Assembly (NCBI GenBank): GCA_028277725.1
Contig: JANQFX010000112.1
Span: 1-64,000 of the forward strand
Direction: 5' to 3'
From: Thiohalocapsa sp.
GTDB lineage: Bacteria > Pseudomonadota > Gammaproteobacteria > Chromatiales > Chromatiaceae
Length of the DNA stretch: 64,000 bases
Below the pieces are notes generated by a model that saw only the letters and a program-made list of their open reading frames with translations, searched no databases and was not told the DNA's origin. Both the position numbers and the translations under genes were made by a program. Of the stretch, positions 29,545 to 38,175 are shown piece by piece; the first letter of the stretch is position 1, and every line of letters begins with the position of its first letter.

Positions 29545-30522
29545 CTACTCATCCAATGTCGACCGGCCCCAAGGGGTGGGGTGTCTCTTCAGCTTCCGCA
29601 GCGCCGACACCGAGTTGTCGGCAAGCCGCTCTATTCTACGAAGATCGCCGGACGTATAGAGCGGTCCGCCGAGCCACCGATGCACTGCCCGTCTCAGCAA
29701 GCTGCTTCGGGCGGTACAGTCCATGCGCGCTACCACTCCGCGTGACAAATCCAAAATATTTCGCATGGCGTTCGAGTCGCCTGTCAACCTTTCTACGAGA
29801 TTGACGAACCGCAGCAACCGCACGGCTTCGTTCGACAGCGAGGTGTTGACGGCTCGCACCGAGAATGCCCATTGATACTCTTCATAATCGAAGTCCAATA
29901 GCTGTAGAACATCACGCTCCAAGCCGTGTGTAACAACAACCTCGTCAAATGAATGAACCCTCACCCTAACTCCAAACGCGCGTTCCCAACGATCAATCGC
30001 AGCGCCATACGCGCCGCTAATCCCCGACTCGTTGGCGTCGATAAAGCTGCTGAACGGGCCAGACCAACGTCCCGCGCGAACCCCTTGCGTATACTGCGAC
30101 AGCGTTAGCTTTATCGGGTCGCGCAAGTAATAGAGTACGGAAACCTCGTATCCAGTCAAGTATCCTGCGAGCTGGTCAACATGTCTCTGCGATAAATTTG
30201 CAAAGACCTCAGCGCTCAGCACGGCCATCTGGGCGTCGGACGCTTCCATCTCTTGCACCAGCGCTGACCAAGCCGTATCCGCATCCAGACCCTCGACTTG
30301 TCCGCGGAGCGTATAACCGAGCAGTGAGTGGCTGTTCGTCTGACCCACAACCCGCGTCCGCCTGCCGCCCCGGTCAAGACATACCTGTTGCACAGGCCGA
30401 AGACGGCCAGCCTTCGGGAAGAGCACGCCCTCCCCCAATAAATCATCGGCGGCCCGTTGAAGAAATTGCTGGATCGCGGTTGAACCAGTTTTCGGTGGGC
30501 CAATGTGGATTAGACAGCGCAC
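29545..30522 (-). CDS. Sulfotransferase-like protein
   Basis: The 325-aa product starts with LIHIGPPKTGSTAIQQFL, the 5'-phosphosulfate-binding loop of PAPS-dependent sulfotransferases, and VLYYLRDPIKLTLSQYTQG resembles the 3'-phosphate-binding RDPxxxxxSxY block. This suggests transfer of sulfate to a glycan. It is the first gene of the minus-strand set. Its DNA is visibly richer in A and T than the flanking core genes, which fits horizontal acquisition. Confidence 0.75.
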   Translation of the reverse strand: MRCLIHIGPPKTGSTAIQQFLQRAADDLLGEGVLFPKAGRLRPVQQVCLDRGGRRTRVVGQTNSHSLLGYTLRGQVEGLDADTAWSALVQEMEASDAQMAVLSAEVFANLSQRHVDQLAGYLTGYEVSVLYYLRDPIKLTLSQYTQGVRAGRWSGPFSSFIDANESGISGAYGAAIDRWERAFGVRVRVHSFDEVVVTHGLERDVLQLLDFDYEEYQWAFSVRAVNTSLSNEAVRLLRFVNLVERLTGDSNAMRNILDLSRGVVARMDCTARSSLLRRAVHRWLGGPLYTSGDLRRIERLADNSVSALRKLKRHPTPWGRSTLDE

Positions 30523-31308
30523 GTTGACTAGAGAATAATCCAGCGGTGCCTAATTGCTCTAAGTCGCCTGCTTGCAGACGACGTAGAGAAATACCGGTGA
30601 CCGATCGAGATCTCTTACCGACAGCAACTCCGCTCGTGCTCGGTCAATCCAACTGCCAGCGAATATGCACGCAACGCGATCGGCCACAGTAATATGATTG
30701 CCAGCTTACCACAAAACGGAGAACCGCAGACGAGCGACAGCTTCACGATCCGACTTGGGGGCGGAAGGGCAGGATCGGCCACACCCTCTGGGTGGCGGCG
30801 ACCTGGCAACGGCAGTGGATTGCGCTGCTGACGCGGAGCACGCCAGAGTGGAAGTATGCGGCCCGGGATCGCTGGACCGGTTGGGATGGGCATCATCAGT
30901 CGGACCGCCCGCATCTGGTTGGGCGCGGAGGCCGTGCTCTGTGGCGCGCGCGGCTACTAAGGCCATGGGTTTGCCGGCTCAAGACCCCGGCCAGGCTGCG
31001 CGGGCACGGTTTCGCTCTCCTAACACAGCGCACACTCGCCGAATACCTATGACCTGGCATCGTCGTTGTAGAATGGATTTGCCGTGGCGTCGCGCACGAC
31101 GCGCCTCTGCTGAGGCTCACTCCGCGGCCCATCCAGCGAGGAATGCCGTGTATAATCGTGTGGACGCGTCGGCGCCTTCACCTCGACTGAAGCTCCGTTC
31201 AGTGCGTCGCCTCACGCAAGCGGAGCGGTGGTGCGGACGAGTCGGCGAAGCCGCATCTCGGCGCTCGATCGACGCGTGGCTCCTCAGTTCGGTCAGTTTT
31301 GGTGGAAC
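30523..31308. other. Gap of about 0.79 kb between divergent polysaccharide gene sets
   Basis: Several open frames cross this stretch on both strands but none has recognisable domains or a start in a sensible place. It must carry the promoters of the sulfotransferase set (leftward) and of the gene at 31309 (rightward). A short frame near 30888 reading RTARIWLGAE is faintly like IS66-type accessory proteins but is too short to call. Confidence 0.4.
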
Positions 31309-32895
31309 ATGATCAATCCCGTAAAGCAGTCGATACAGCAACTTCACCAACACCGGCTGCGTAACGCATTACGCCATTGGCTTCGGGCTGCGGAGTTCCC
31401 CCATTATGAACCGCGAGGCCGTGTCTTTGTTTTCAATACTGTCCGCACGTCGGCGAACAACTTTCATGTGCTTGCGGACTTTCTGCTGGCGCATTTGTTG
31501 GCAGCCAGAGGAGCAACCACCTATATTCTAATGGATGACGGCGTTTTGAAGCACTGGGACACGGTGCAGCACAGGCGTTTCCACGGTGCCGGGCTGAGTC
31601 CTTTTGATTCATTCGTTCAAGGGTCGTTGGAAAAGTCCAGGGTGGCTGCGCTGTTCTCTGTCTTTCGGATTCCCGGCTGTCACCTGCGATGGTATTCTGA
31701 GATCGTTCCACGTCAAGTTAGGGAGGAGTTGTCTGAAGAGAATGAAGCATTCGCGCGCGCGTCGACCGTTAAGTTCTTTGAAGATGGATCGGTCGATATC
31801 GATGCGCCGGAGCACAAGAGTTACTATGATCTCAGTCTCGAAAATGCCATCGTATCAAAGTCGGTTGGGCAACAGGTTCTCGACGTGTTGAAGCCGGACG
31901 TCTACGTGACATCGCACGGCATCTATTCGACTTGGGGGCCGGCTTATGCACGCGTCAAGGCCGCGCCGGTTGAAACACGAGTCTACTCGCGGCACCCGTA
32001 TCGGCTGGGAGGCATCTTGATACGCGAGGAGGCCGGTACGCCGTTCAATCGCGCGAAGCTCGAGACGTATCTTGACGAGGTCGATCTCGGCGATCGAGAG
32101 CGGGCGGTTGCGCAGGAATACGTCGACGCTCGGTTCGAGCATCGCGCAACGGATACGCAGGAATATTTCGTCAATGTTTCGCGCTCGAAGAGCAACGCGA
32201 CACCTGCATGTGAGCGCAGACGGGATCCGGACACGATTACCTTCGGGCTTTTTCCCAATGTCGTTTGGGATGCCGTAGGCAAGCACAACGAAGCCATTTA
32301 CGGTTCCGTTATCGACTGGATCGTCGATACAGCGCGAACAATCGGCGAATCGCGAAGGCATCGTCTGATCATTCGTTTTCACCCGTCCGAGTCGACGCGC
32401 TTGCGGGGCACACTTTCTGCTGAACAGATCATTGCGGAGCGGTACCCGGAGATTTCCGGCTACTCCAATGTGTCGATTGTCAAGTCCAGCGACCCGGTGG
32501 ATACCTACGAACTCATGAGAAAGCGTGTTGACGTCGCGCTAATTTACACGACGACGCTCGGTTCAGAGGCACAGCTTCTGGGAGTGCCTGTTATCGCCGT
32601 CGGGTCGGGGCGCTTTTCAATCCGCACGGTTCATCGGGTGTTCTCCACCGATGCCTATCGAGAGGCGCTGAAGAATCCAGAGCCGATTCTCACGGAGTTT
32701 GAAGCGAAGAAAGATCGTGTCATTCGGGATTCGCTCGCCTATCATTATTGGCTGAACGAGGAGCAGTTCTTTCCGGTAGGTGCTTTTGGGGTTCGGAATA
32801 TCTCGAGGATCGCGTCTGTCGATGAGCTTCGGAGCGGCACGTTATTGGATCAAACATCTATGGCGAAAACACTGGCCGCTATTGATGTTGCGTAA
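31309..32895 (+). CDS. Surface carbohydrate biosynthesis protein (GT-B-like)
   Basis: From ATG 31309 (GGTGG nearby) the product is 528 aa; an upstream frame start at 31228 adds residues of no visible value. VFVFNTVRTSANNFHVLADF, FFEDGSVDID and, in the C-terminal half, RLIIRFHPSESTRLRG, KSSDPVDTYELM and ALIYTTTLGSEAQLLGVPVI resemble the capsule and surface carbohydrate proteins related to CDP-glycerol glycerophosphotransferases, where the HP and the late (T)SE elements bind the nucleotide donor. Exact activity is unknown. GC is lower than in the core genes. Confidence 0.6.
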   Translation: MINPVKQSIQQLHQHRLRNALRHWLRAAEFPHYEPRGRVFVFNTVRTSANNFHVLADFLLAHLLAARGATTYILMDDGVLKHWDTVQHRRFHGAGLSPFDSFVQGSLEKSRVAALFSVFRIPGCHLRWYSEIVPRQVREELSEENEAFARASTVKFFEDGSVDIDAPEHKSYYDLSLENAIVSKSVGQQVLDVLKPDVYVTSHGIYSTWGPAYARVKAAPVETRVYSRHPYRLGGILIREEAGTPFNRAKLETYLDEVDLGDRERAVAQEYVDARFEHRATDTQEYFVNVSRSKSNATPACERRRDPDTITFGLFPNVVWDAVGKHNEAIYGSVIDWIVDTARTIGESRRHRLIIRFHPSESTRLRGTLSAEQIIAERYPEISGYSNVSIVKSSDPVDTYELMRKRVDVALIYTTTLGSEAQLLGVPVIAVGSGRFSIRTVHRVFSTDAYREALKNPEPILTEFEAKKDRVIRDSLAYHYWLNEEQFFPVGAFGVRNISRIASVDELRSGTLLDQTSMAKTLAAIDVA

Positions 32896-32994
32896 TCGGG
32901 GCGATATTCTTCAGAACCAACCAATCGGAGCAAGGTTCCGAGGCCGCGCGTGCGACGGGTGGTTCTCTGAGGGACCTCTGGGCGATGTTGGGGT

Positions 32995-33789
32995 ATGAGT
33001 ATGGTACACACCGTTGCGATTATTGCGGCTCGCATGGGGTCGAGTCGGCTTCCAGGAAAGGCGCTGATGGACGCAGGCGGCTTGCCGATGTTGGAGCTGC
33101 TCATTAGGCGGGTAGAAAGTTCGCAGAGCATCGATCAGATCGTTCTAGCGACCACGGACCTGGATGAAGACGCTGCTCTGGCAGCTTTCGCCGCCGACCA
33201 AGACATCGGGTGCTTTCGGGGTTCCTCAGAAGATGTATTGGGCCGCATCAGCGCCGCGGCAAAAGCCTTCAAGGCGGACCGGGTGCTGCAACTGCTCGGA
33301 GATAATCCGCTGCTGGATGCCTCCTTGGTGGATGCGGTGGTCGAGCACTTGGCGCACAATGGCTATGATTATGCGGTGAACCTGACCAACGAATTTCCGG
33401 AGGCCGCCGCAGAGAGGCGCCGCTTCGCCATTGGCGTGCGGGTTGAGGCCATGCCGATCGAAACGCTGTTGCGGTGCGATGAACGCGCAAAGACAACGCA
33501 TTACCGGGAGCATGCCACGAGTTACATCGGTCGTCATCCGGAAGAGTTCCGGGTTGGCTATCTCGAGGCGGAAGGGCGTTGGCGGTTCCTTAATCGGCCG
33601 GATTGGACATTCGCGGTCAATTATGCCGAGAACCTGGAGTTGATCAGGCGGATCGTCTCTGAAAGCGGCGGGGATCCTGTCGCGTTGGGCCTAGAGGACG
33701 TGGTTGCTATTCTCAAGGACAACCGGGGATTGGTTGATCTGATGGGAGAACCCACGCCCTCTGGTGGTGATGCACCATGTCCTGCGTGA
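32995..33789 (+). CDS. SpsF-like cytidylyltransferase
   Basis: The 264-aa product begins AIIAARMGSSRLPGKALMDA, the nucleotide-binding loop of acylneuraminate-type cytidylyltransferases, with LQLLGDNPLLDASLVD as the metal-binding Asp region. SpsF-like enzymes activate acidic or amino sugars as CMP derivatives in surface polysaccharide pathways, usually next to SpsE/NeuB-like synthases, as here (35597). It stands between the carbohydrate biosynthesis gene and a methyltransferase on the same strand. Confidence 0.82.
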   Translation: MSMVHTVAIIAARMGSSRLPGKALMDAGGLPMLELLIRRVESSQSIDQIVLATTDLDEDAALAAFAADQDIGCFRGSSEDVLGRISAAAKAFKADRVLQLLGDNPLLDASLVDAVVEHLAHNGYDYAVNLTNEFPEAAAERRRFAIGVRVEAMPIETLLRCDERAKTTHYREHATSYIGRHPEEFRVGYLEAEGRWRFLNRPDWTFAVNYAENLELIRRIVSESGGDPVALGLEDVVAILKDNRGLVDLMGEPTPSGGDAPCPA

Positions 33790-33852
33790 CGCTGCTGGGT
33801 GGGCGAAACCGAAACGAACAGCGCACGGTCCCGGAGACAGCAAGGAGTTATG

Positions 33853-34587
33853 ATGAAACCTTTCGCGGATATGTGGAGCGCGGTCGCAGAGACCTGCCTT
33901 AGGCGGTACGCCATTGAAGTAGGCAACAACGCCCGTTTCGTCGCCGAGACCATCTACAGTCACTTTGCCGAGCGAAGCTCTTTCGTGTATGCAGAATGCG
34001 GTGTATATCGCGGGTCTACCTTACTACCGGTCTATCATCTTTGCGAAGTCCTGTTCAGCCGGTTCCAGCTATATGCGTTGGATTCCTTTGCCGGGTTCCC
34101 TGAAGGGGCTGGACACGAAAAGGACCACCCACGACAGTTCGATGCTCTTCATGCGCTCGGGCGAATTACCAAGCAGCATAGAGAAGCCGCCCGCGTGCGC
34201 TGTGCGGCATTGGAAGCGCCGGATCAGCATCTGCAGTCAACTTATTTCCGGGACTATAACGAGGTCTTTGACGAGCGGATTGCATCGAAACCGAACATCA
34301 TCAAGATACCTTGCGCGTTCGGTCAACTGGGTCAATTTCCTGACGGCTACAGCGGGCAGTTTGATCTGGTCTTTCTGGACTGCGATTTGTACGCGTCTTA
34401 CTGGGATTGTCTGCGGTTTTTTGAGGACAGGACGAACCTTTTCATCTTCGACGAGTACTACAGTCTAAAATACCCGGGAGCCCGCATTGCGTGCGATGAG
34501 TTCATGGCTAGCAGAACGGGCTGGGACCTGTTCAGCAAGACGGAGGACAGTCCCTATTTCGAAAGATGGGGCATGAAAAAGCGGTAG
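33853..34587 (+). CDS. TylF/MycF-like class I methyltransferase
   Basis: The 244-aa product (ATG 33853 is five bases after AGGAG; ATG 33850 and GTG 33799 are other options) has FVYAECGVYRGSTLLPVYHL, the SAM motif, then LYALDSFAGFPEG and the metal-binding DLVFLDCDLYASYWD, LFIFDEYYS block. Macrocin-type TylF enzymes O-methylate sugars in a magnesium-dependent way. Its location suggests methylation of the island's glycan. It converges on the dehydrogenase gene with 34 bp between the stops. Confidence 0.78.
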   Translation: MKPFADMWSAVAETCLRRYAIEVGNNARFVAETIYSHFAERSSFVYAECGVYRGSTLLPVYHLCEVLFSRFQLYALDSFAGFPEGAGHEKDHPRQFDALHALGRITKQHREAARVRCAALEAPDQHLQSTYFRDYNEVFDERIASKPNIIKIPCAFGQLGQFPDGYSGQFDLVFLDCDLYASYWDCLRFFEDRTNLFIFDEYYSLKYPGARIACDEFMASRTGWDLFSKTEDSPYFERWGMKKR

Positions 34588-34621
34588 GTTGCGCTTATGG
34601 TCGTCGGTCTGTGCAGTTCGA

Positions 34622-35593
34622 TCATCCATTGTGCCCGAGGTGTGCCTCAATCAAGCCTAGCGCGATCATCGCAGCCTTCTCCTGAGACTCGACGGACGCT
34701 CCGGCGATGTGCGGGGTAATCACGACTCGTCCGGCCCTGTGCAGCTCGATGAGCGGGGAATCAAGATGGCGGCTTTGTACTTCGTCGGCGAGAACGTCGA
34801 GGGCGACCTTCAGGTCGCTCCTTTCCGACAGGACTGCCAATAAGCCAGCCTCGTCAACGACTTCACCCCGAGAGGTATTGACCATACTTGCGCCGTGGCG
34901 CAGACGGCCTATCAGATCCCCGGTGATCATGCCGGAGGTTTCTTCCGTCAGCGAGCAGCTAATGCAAACCGCGGAGCAATCGTCGAAGACGGTCTCCAGG
35001 CTGGTCGTGCGAATGGCTTCCTGAGAATCAACGTACGGGTCGTAGTAGTGGGGGATGGCATCAAAAGCCCGGCAGTAGCGTGAGACCCGACTGCCGATTC
35101 GTCCGAGCCCGACAATGCCGACGTGGCGTCCGCTAAGCTCGTGCCCGCGCAACAAATCCTCATGATGACGCCAACGCCCGGCGCTGACCTCGTCAGCGGC
35201 AAAATCCAATCGCCTAAGGGTATTCAGAAGTAGCAGGAAAGTGAATTCAGCACTAGCGCTGATCCGATTCAGCCTGTGACGATCGTCGAGCAGACTGTAG
35301 ACGGCGATCTGTCGCCGCTCGCATTCGTCAGTATCGATATGGTTCCGGCCGGTGGACGGGGTCACCAGCAAGCGGACGTTGGGTACGCGATCCAAGATTG
35401 TCGAGTCGATGACGAAACCCTGTCCAGGGTTCACGACCCAGGCCGTGAGCTCTTGCGACTCCGGCACTTGTTCTTTCTGCCAGATCTCCCGGAATGTCGT
35501 CCGCAGGACGGCGTTGAACTTGGCCTCGAGCCCCGGCACGAATGTATATGGTGCACTGAACAGGCAATGGTGCTGTGCGTAGTCGCTAGTCAA
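34622..35593 (-). CDS. D-isomer-specific 2-hydroxyacid dehydrogenase
   Basis: A 323-aa NAD-dependent dehydrogenase of the PGDH type. The nucleotide-binding loop is GRHVGIVGLGRIGSRVSRY, with the family block MVNTSRGEVVDEAGLL (catalytic Arg in the earlier TSTGRNHID-like region, Glu in DEVQS) and catalytic His in VVITPHIAGAS. It oxidises or reduces a 2-hydroxy/2-keto acid. Three bases separate it from the NeuB-like gene upstream, which makes 2-keto acids, so it may act on that product or supply its precursor; this is inference. Confidence 0.82.
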   Translation of the reverse strand: MTSDYAQHHCLFSAPYTFVPGLEAKFNAVLRTTFREIWQKEQVPESQELTAWVVNPGQGFVIDSTILDRVPNVRLLVTPSTGRNHIDTDECERRQIAVYSLLDDRHRLNRISASAEFTFLLLLNTLRRLDFAADEVSAGRWRHHEDLLRGHELSGRHVGIVGLGRIGSRVSRYCRAFDAIPHYYDPYVDSQEAIRTTSLETVFDDCSAVCISCSLTEETSGMITGDLIGRLRHGASMVNTSRGEVVDEAGLLAVLSERSDLKVALDVLADEVQSRHLDSPLIELHRAGRVVITPHIAGASVESQEKAAMIALGLIEAHLGHNG

Positions 35594-35596
35594 GAT

Positions 35597-36610
35597 CTAG
35601 TCCTCAAGGTCGGTCCAGTACATTGGCTCATGCATCTTCTTACCGACGCGCAACCGTTTCCCGAGCACCTTGTGGTAGTCCCTAGCATCGATCCCGATAT
35701 TAGGCCGCAAAGACGTTATAAGATGCCTCTCCAGGGTGGTACCTGCGGGTAGGTCGTGTCTCGGGTAGACCGCTCGGCGGAATGAGATCAAGTGGTCATT
35801 TTCGGTCTCACTCGGCATGATCGTTTTGTCTCCGCTGCCTTGCAGCATCCTGATCCGTGCGATGCGTGAAACGAAGTCACGCATTTCGGAACGGGTAACC
35901 GAAAGCTTGTGATCTCGGAAGGTCTTCCCTTGTCTGTCGTCGGTGAAGTGCATTTCGATCACTCGCGCACCCATTGCAACGGCAATCTCCGAGGCAAAGG
36001 TGCCGAGGGTGTGATCTGAATACCCGACCGGCAGTTCGGTGACGTCCCCAATTCGAACCATGGCACTCAGGTTGGCGTCCTCATCCGGGATGGGATACAT
36101 CACTGTACACTGCAACAAGCAAAGCTTGCGCTCGGTGATGTAGCTCGGATCGAGCGTTCGAATAAAATCGACATATTCCTGAATGTCGTGCAGGGTGGCG
36201 AGACCACACGACTGAATAATAGGCTTCCCGGTGCGTACGACTGCTTCGATCAATTCATAGGCGTTGAAGTCGCCGGAGCCGATCTTGTGGACCTGGATGT
36301 AGGGATCGAGAGCGGCCAAGGATTCGGTATCCCAAACCGATGCCATAAACATGATCCCAAGCGCCTCGGCCAACTGTGCGAGCTCAACAAACGCATCGAT
36401 GGGCAGAGCAAACCGTTCGAAGTGGCGGTTCCGATCCGGGTCGGCAACGCGGCTTACCAAGCGGTCGCCGGAGTAGACTTGGAACTTCGCAGCGTCGGCG
36501 CCGGAGTCAGCGGCTAACGTCAGCAACTGCTTGGCATACTCGAAATCGCCCTCGTGATTCCCGCCGATCTCGGCGATGATGAGGACGCGCTCGCCGTCGA
36601 AGCTCAACAT
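35597..36610 (-). CDS. NeuB/SpsE-like sialic-acid-type synthase
   Basis: Enzymes of this family condense phosphoenolpyruvate with an aldose to make a nine-carbon or related 2-keto acid. The 337-aa product has the NeuB barrel (LIIAEIGGNHEGDFEYAKQL, AAKFQVYSGDRLVS, KIGSGDFNAYELIEAV, PVGYSDHTLG, ARVIEMHFTDDRQGK) and a C-terminal antifreeze-like SAF domain (RRAVYPRHDLPAGTTLERHL). Which sugar is made cannot be told; SpsE-like members often act on non-sialic substrates. No NeuC-type epimerase is in the window. Likely co-transcribed with the genes on either side. Confidence 0.87.
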   Translation of the reverse strand: MLSFDGERVLIIAEIGGNHEGDFEYAKQLLTLAADSGADAAKFQVYSGDRLVSRVADPDRNRHFERFALPIDAFVELAQLAEALGIMFMASVWDTESLAALDPYIQVHKIGSGDFNAYELIEAVVRTGKPIIQSCGLATLHDIQEYVDFIRTLDPSYITERKLCLLQCTVMYPIPDEDANLSAMVRIGDVTELPVGYSDHTLGTFASEIAVAMGARVIEMHFTDDRQGKTFRDHKLSVTRSEMRDFVSRIARIRMLQGSGDKTIMPSETENDHLISFRRAVYPRHDLPAGTTLERHLITSLRPNIGIDARDYHKVLGKRLRVGKKMHEPMYWTDLED

Positions 36611-36632
36611 GGTCGTGTCCAGTCAATATTCA

Positions 36633-38024
36633 TCAGATAGTCTCTTGCGCCCTGTCCACAAGTTGTTCTACGAGCCAGATGTCGTTCGGCTCCTTTATTT
36701 GCCAGCTGTCCCAGAAAGTCATGACGATGTGCCCCACCTTCCGTCCAGAGATATCCGTCGGGGTGACCACATCGCGCCACATCGCCTTTATTGCCCCGTT
36801 GTCCACGTACAGGGCCTCGCGTTCCAAGCGGAGCTGGTTGTGCATGCCCGGGTTCAATGGTTCCAAGCCATAGGTTCCATGCCGGAACAAGGAATCGGAG
36901 TCCTCGTAGACGCTGATGACGCTGTCGGTATTGTAGAGGATCAGGGTATCGATAGCCTTTTGGATGTGCGCGGTGCGACGCAAGGGTGAATGCACGCTGA
37001 GGACGAGCACGATGTCCGCGTGGAAGTCTCGTTTCTGTTCCATGTACTCGAGGCTGTTGGCAACAACCTGGCTGAGATGAACGCGCTCTTCTGAGAGCGA
37101 CTGCGGGCGGAGCTGGGTCTGTATGTCGTGGGGAAGGGCGTCACAGTGCTCGGCGATGGCGGGGTCGTCGGTTGTGACCAGAATCGCATCGAGGGCCGCG
37201 ACCTGTGAGGCGGCCTCGATGGTGTAATCGATGAGCGGCTTGCCCGCGATTGGGTTCAGAACGACATTCGGGAGTTTCGCATAGGTGTTTTTTGCCGGTA
37301 TGACGGCCAAGGTCCTCGGCGTGACTTGACCCTTGCGGGACTCCACGAGATCGCGCTTGATCTGGGCGCGCGCTGTGAGCAGCCGCGAGTGATCGGTGGA
37401 CAGGGAAAGGGAGTGTTGGCGGTAGTAGAACAATGGAGTGTTGACATTGGCGATCTGGTAGCGGTGGAGGACCTTCAGCCAGAGCTCGTGTCCATCTTGG
37501 GCTTTGTACTTCTCGGAGTAGCCGCCGATGGCCTTCAGCACGCGTTTTCGGACCATCGTGCAGGCGCCATGGGCGGGCAAGTCCAATAGCTTTGCGTCAG
37601 CCCCGACCTTCTTGCGTGCCTCGATCCCGAGTACGCTTCCCGCCTCATCGACATAGATGTAGTTCGGGTAAACTAGGCCAATGTCGGGATGCCGGTCCAG
37701 ATACTCCGCCATGACGAGACAGGCGCTCTCATCGAGGTAGTCGTCCGCGTCCAGGCGCATGATGTAATCGCCCCTCGATGCCTCTAAAGCGCGATTCGCA
37801 GACGCCTGCAAGCCCAGCGCCTCTGGGTGCTCGAACGCTCGGATTCGTTCGGGATCCTGAGCGGCATACTCACGGGCGATCGCCAGAGAATCATCCGTAG
37901 AGCCGTCGGAGATGACAATCAGCTCCCAGTCGGAAGAGATCTGAGCAATTACGCTGTTAACGGCTTCGCGCAGATAACGACCGTAGTTATGGCAAGGGAT
38001 GTAGATGGTGATCTTGGGCTTCAC
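36633..38024 (-). CDS. Fusion of GT2 glycosyltransferase and NeuA-like cytidylyltransferase
   Basis: The 463-aa protein has two domains. Residues 1-225 are a GT2 glycosyltransferase: ITIYIPCHNYGRYLREAVNS, LIVISDGSTDDS, the MRLDADDYLDES metal motif and AQDGHELWLKVL. From about 238 a cytidylyltransferase follows: LAVIPAKNTYAKLPNVVLNP, GKPLIDYTIEAA, ILVTTDDPAIAEHCDAL, LVLSVHSPLRRTAHI and DIWLVEQLV near the end. The canonical RxGSKxIPxKN loop is altered to KNTYAKLPNV, so catalytic ability of the second domain is not certain. The joint arrangement suggests that sugar activation and transfer, or successive steps, are coupled in one chain. It sits 22 bp upstream of the NeuB-like gene. Confidence 0.8.
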   Translation of the reverse strand: MKPKITIYIPCHNYGRYLREAVNSVIAQISSDWELIVISDGSTDDSLAIAREYAAQDPERIRAFEHPEALGLQASANRALEASRGDYIMRLDADDYLDESACLVMAEYLDRHPDIGLVYPNYIYVDEAGSVLGIEARKKVGADAKLLDLPAHGACTMVRKRVLKAIGGYSEKYKAQDGHELWLKVLHRYQIANVNTPLFYYRQHSLSLSTDHSRLLTARAQIKRDLVESRKGQVTPRTLAVIPAKNTYAKLPNVVLNPIAGKPLIDYTIEAASQVAALDAILVTTDDPAIAEHCDALPHDIQTQLRPQSLSEERVHLSQVVANSLEYMEQKRDFHADIVLVLSVHSPLRRTAHIQKAIDTLILYNTDSVISVYEDSDSLFRHGTYGLEPLNPGMHNQLRLEREALYVDNGAIKAMWRDVVTPTDISGRKVGHIVMTFWDSWQIKEPNDIWLVEQLVDRAQETI

Positions 38025-38175
38025 GGGCGTTCTGCGATCGAGGCTCGAAAGGTAATTATGTGCCGGCGCAGCGAATCGGCGCCATGAGCACGCCTGCTGT
38101 CTGAATGGAACCGCCGCAGCGGTGCAGGCTCAAGTCGCGTTCTTCCGCGCAATGCACGGCTGCAAAGAGACACGA

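Noticed and set aside
30698-31312. 204-codon plus-strand frame between the divergent sugar gene sets, with a faint IS66-like string in another frame
   Set aside because: Too short and too weak a similarity; no start site or inverted repeats.
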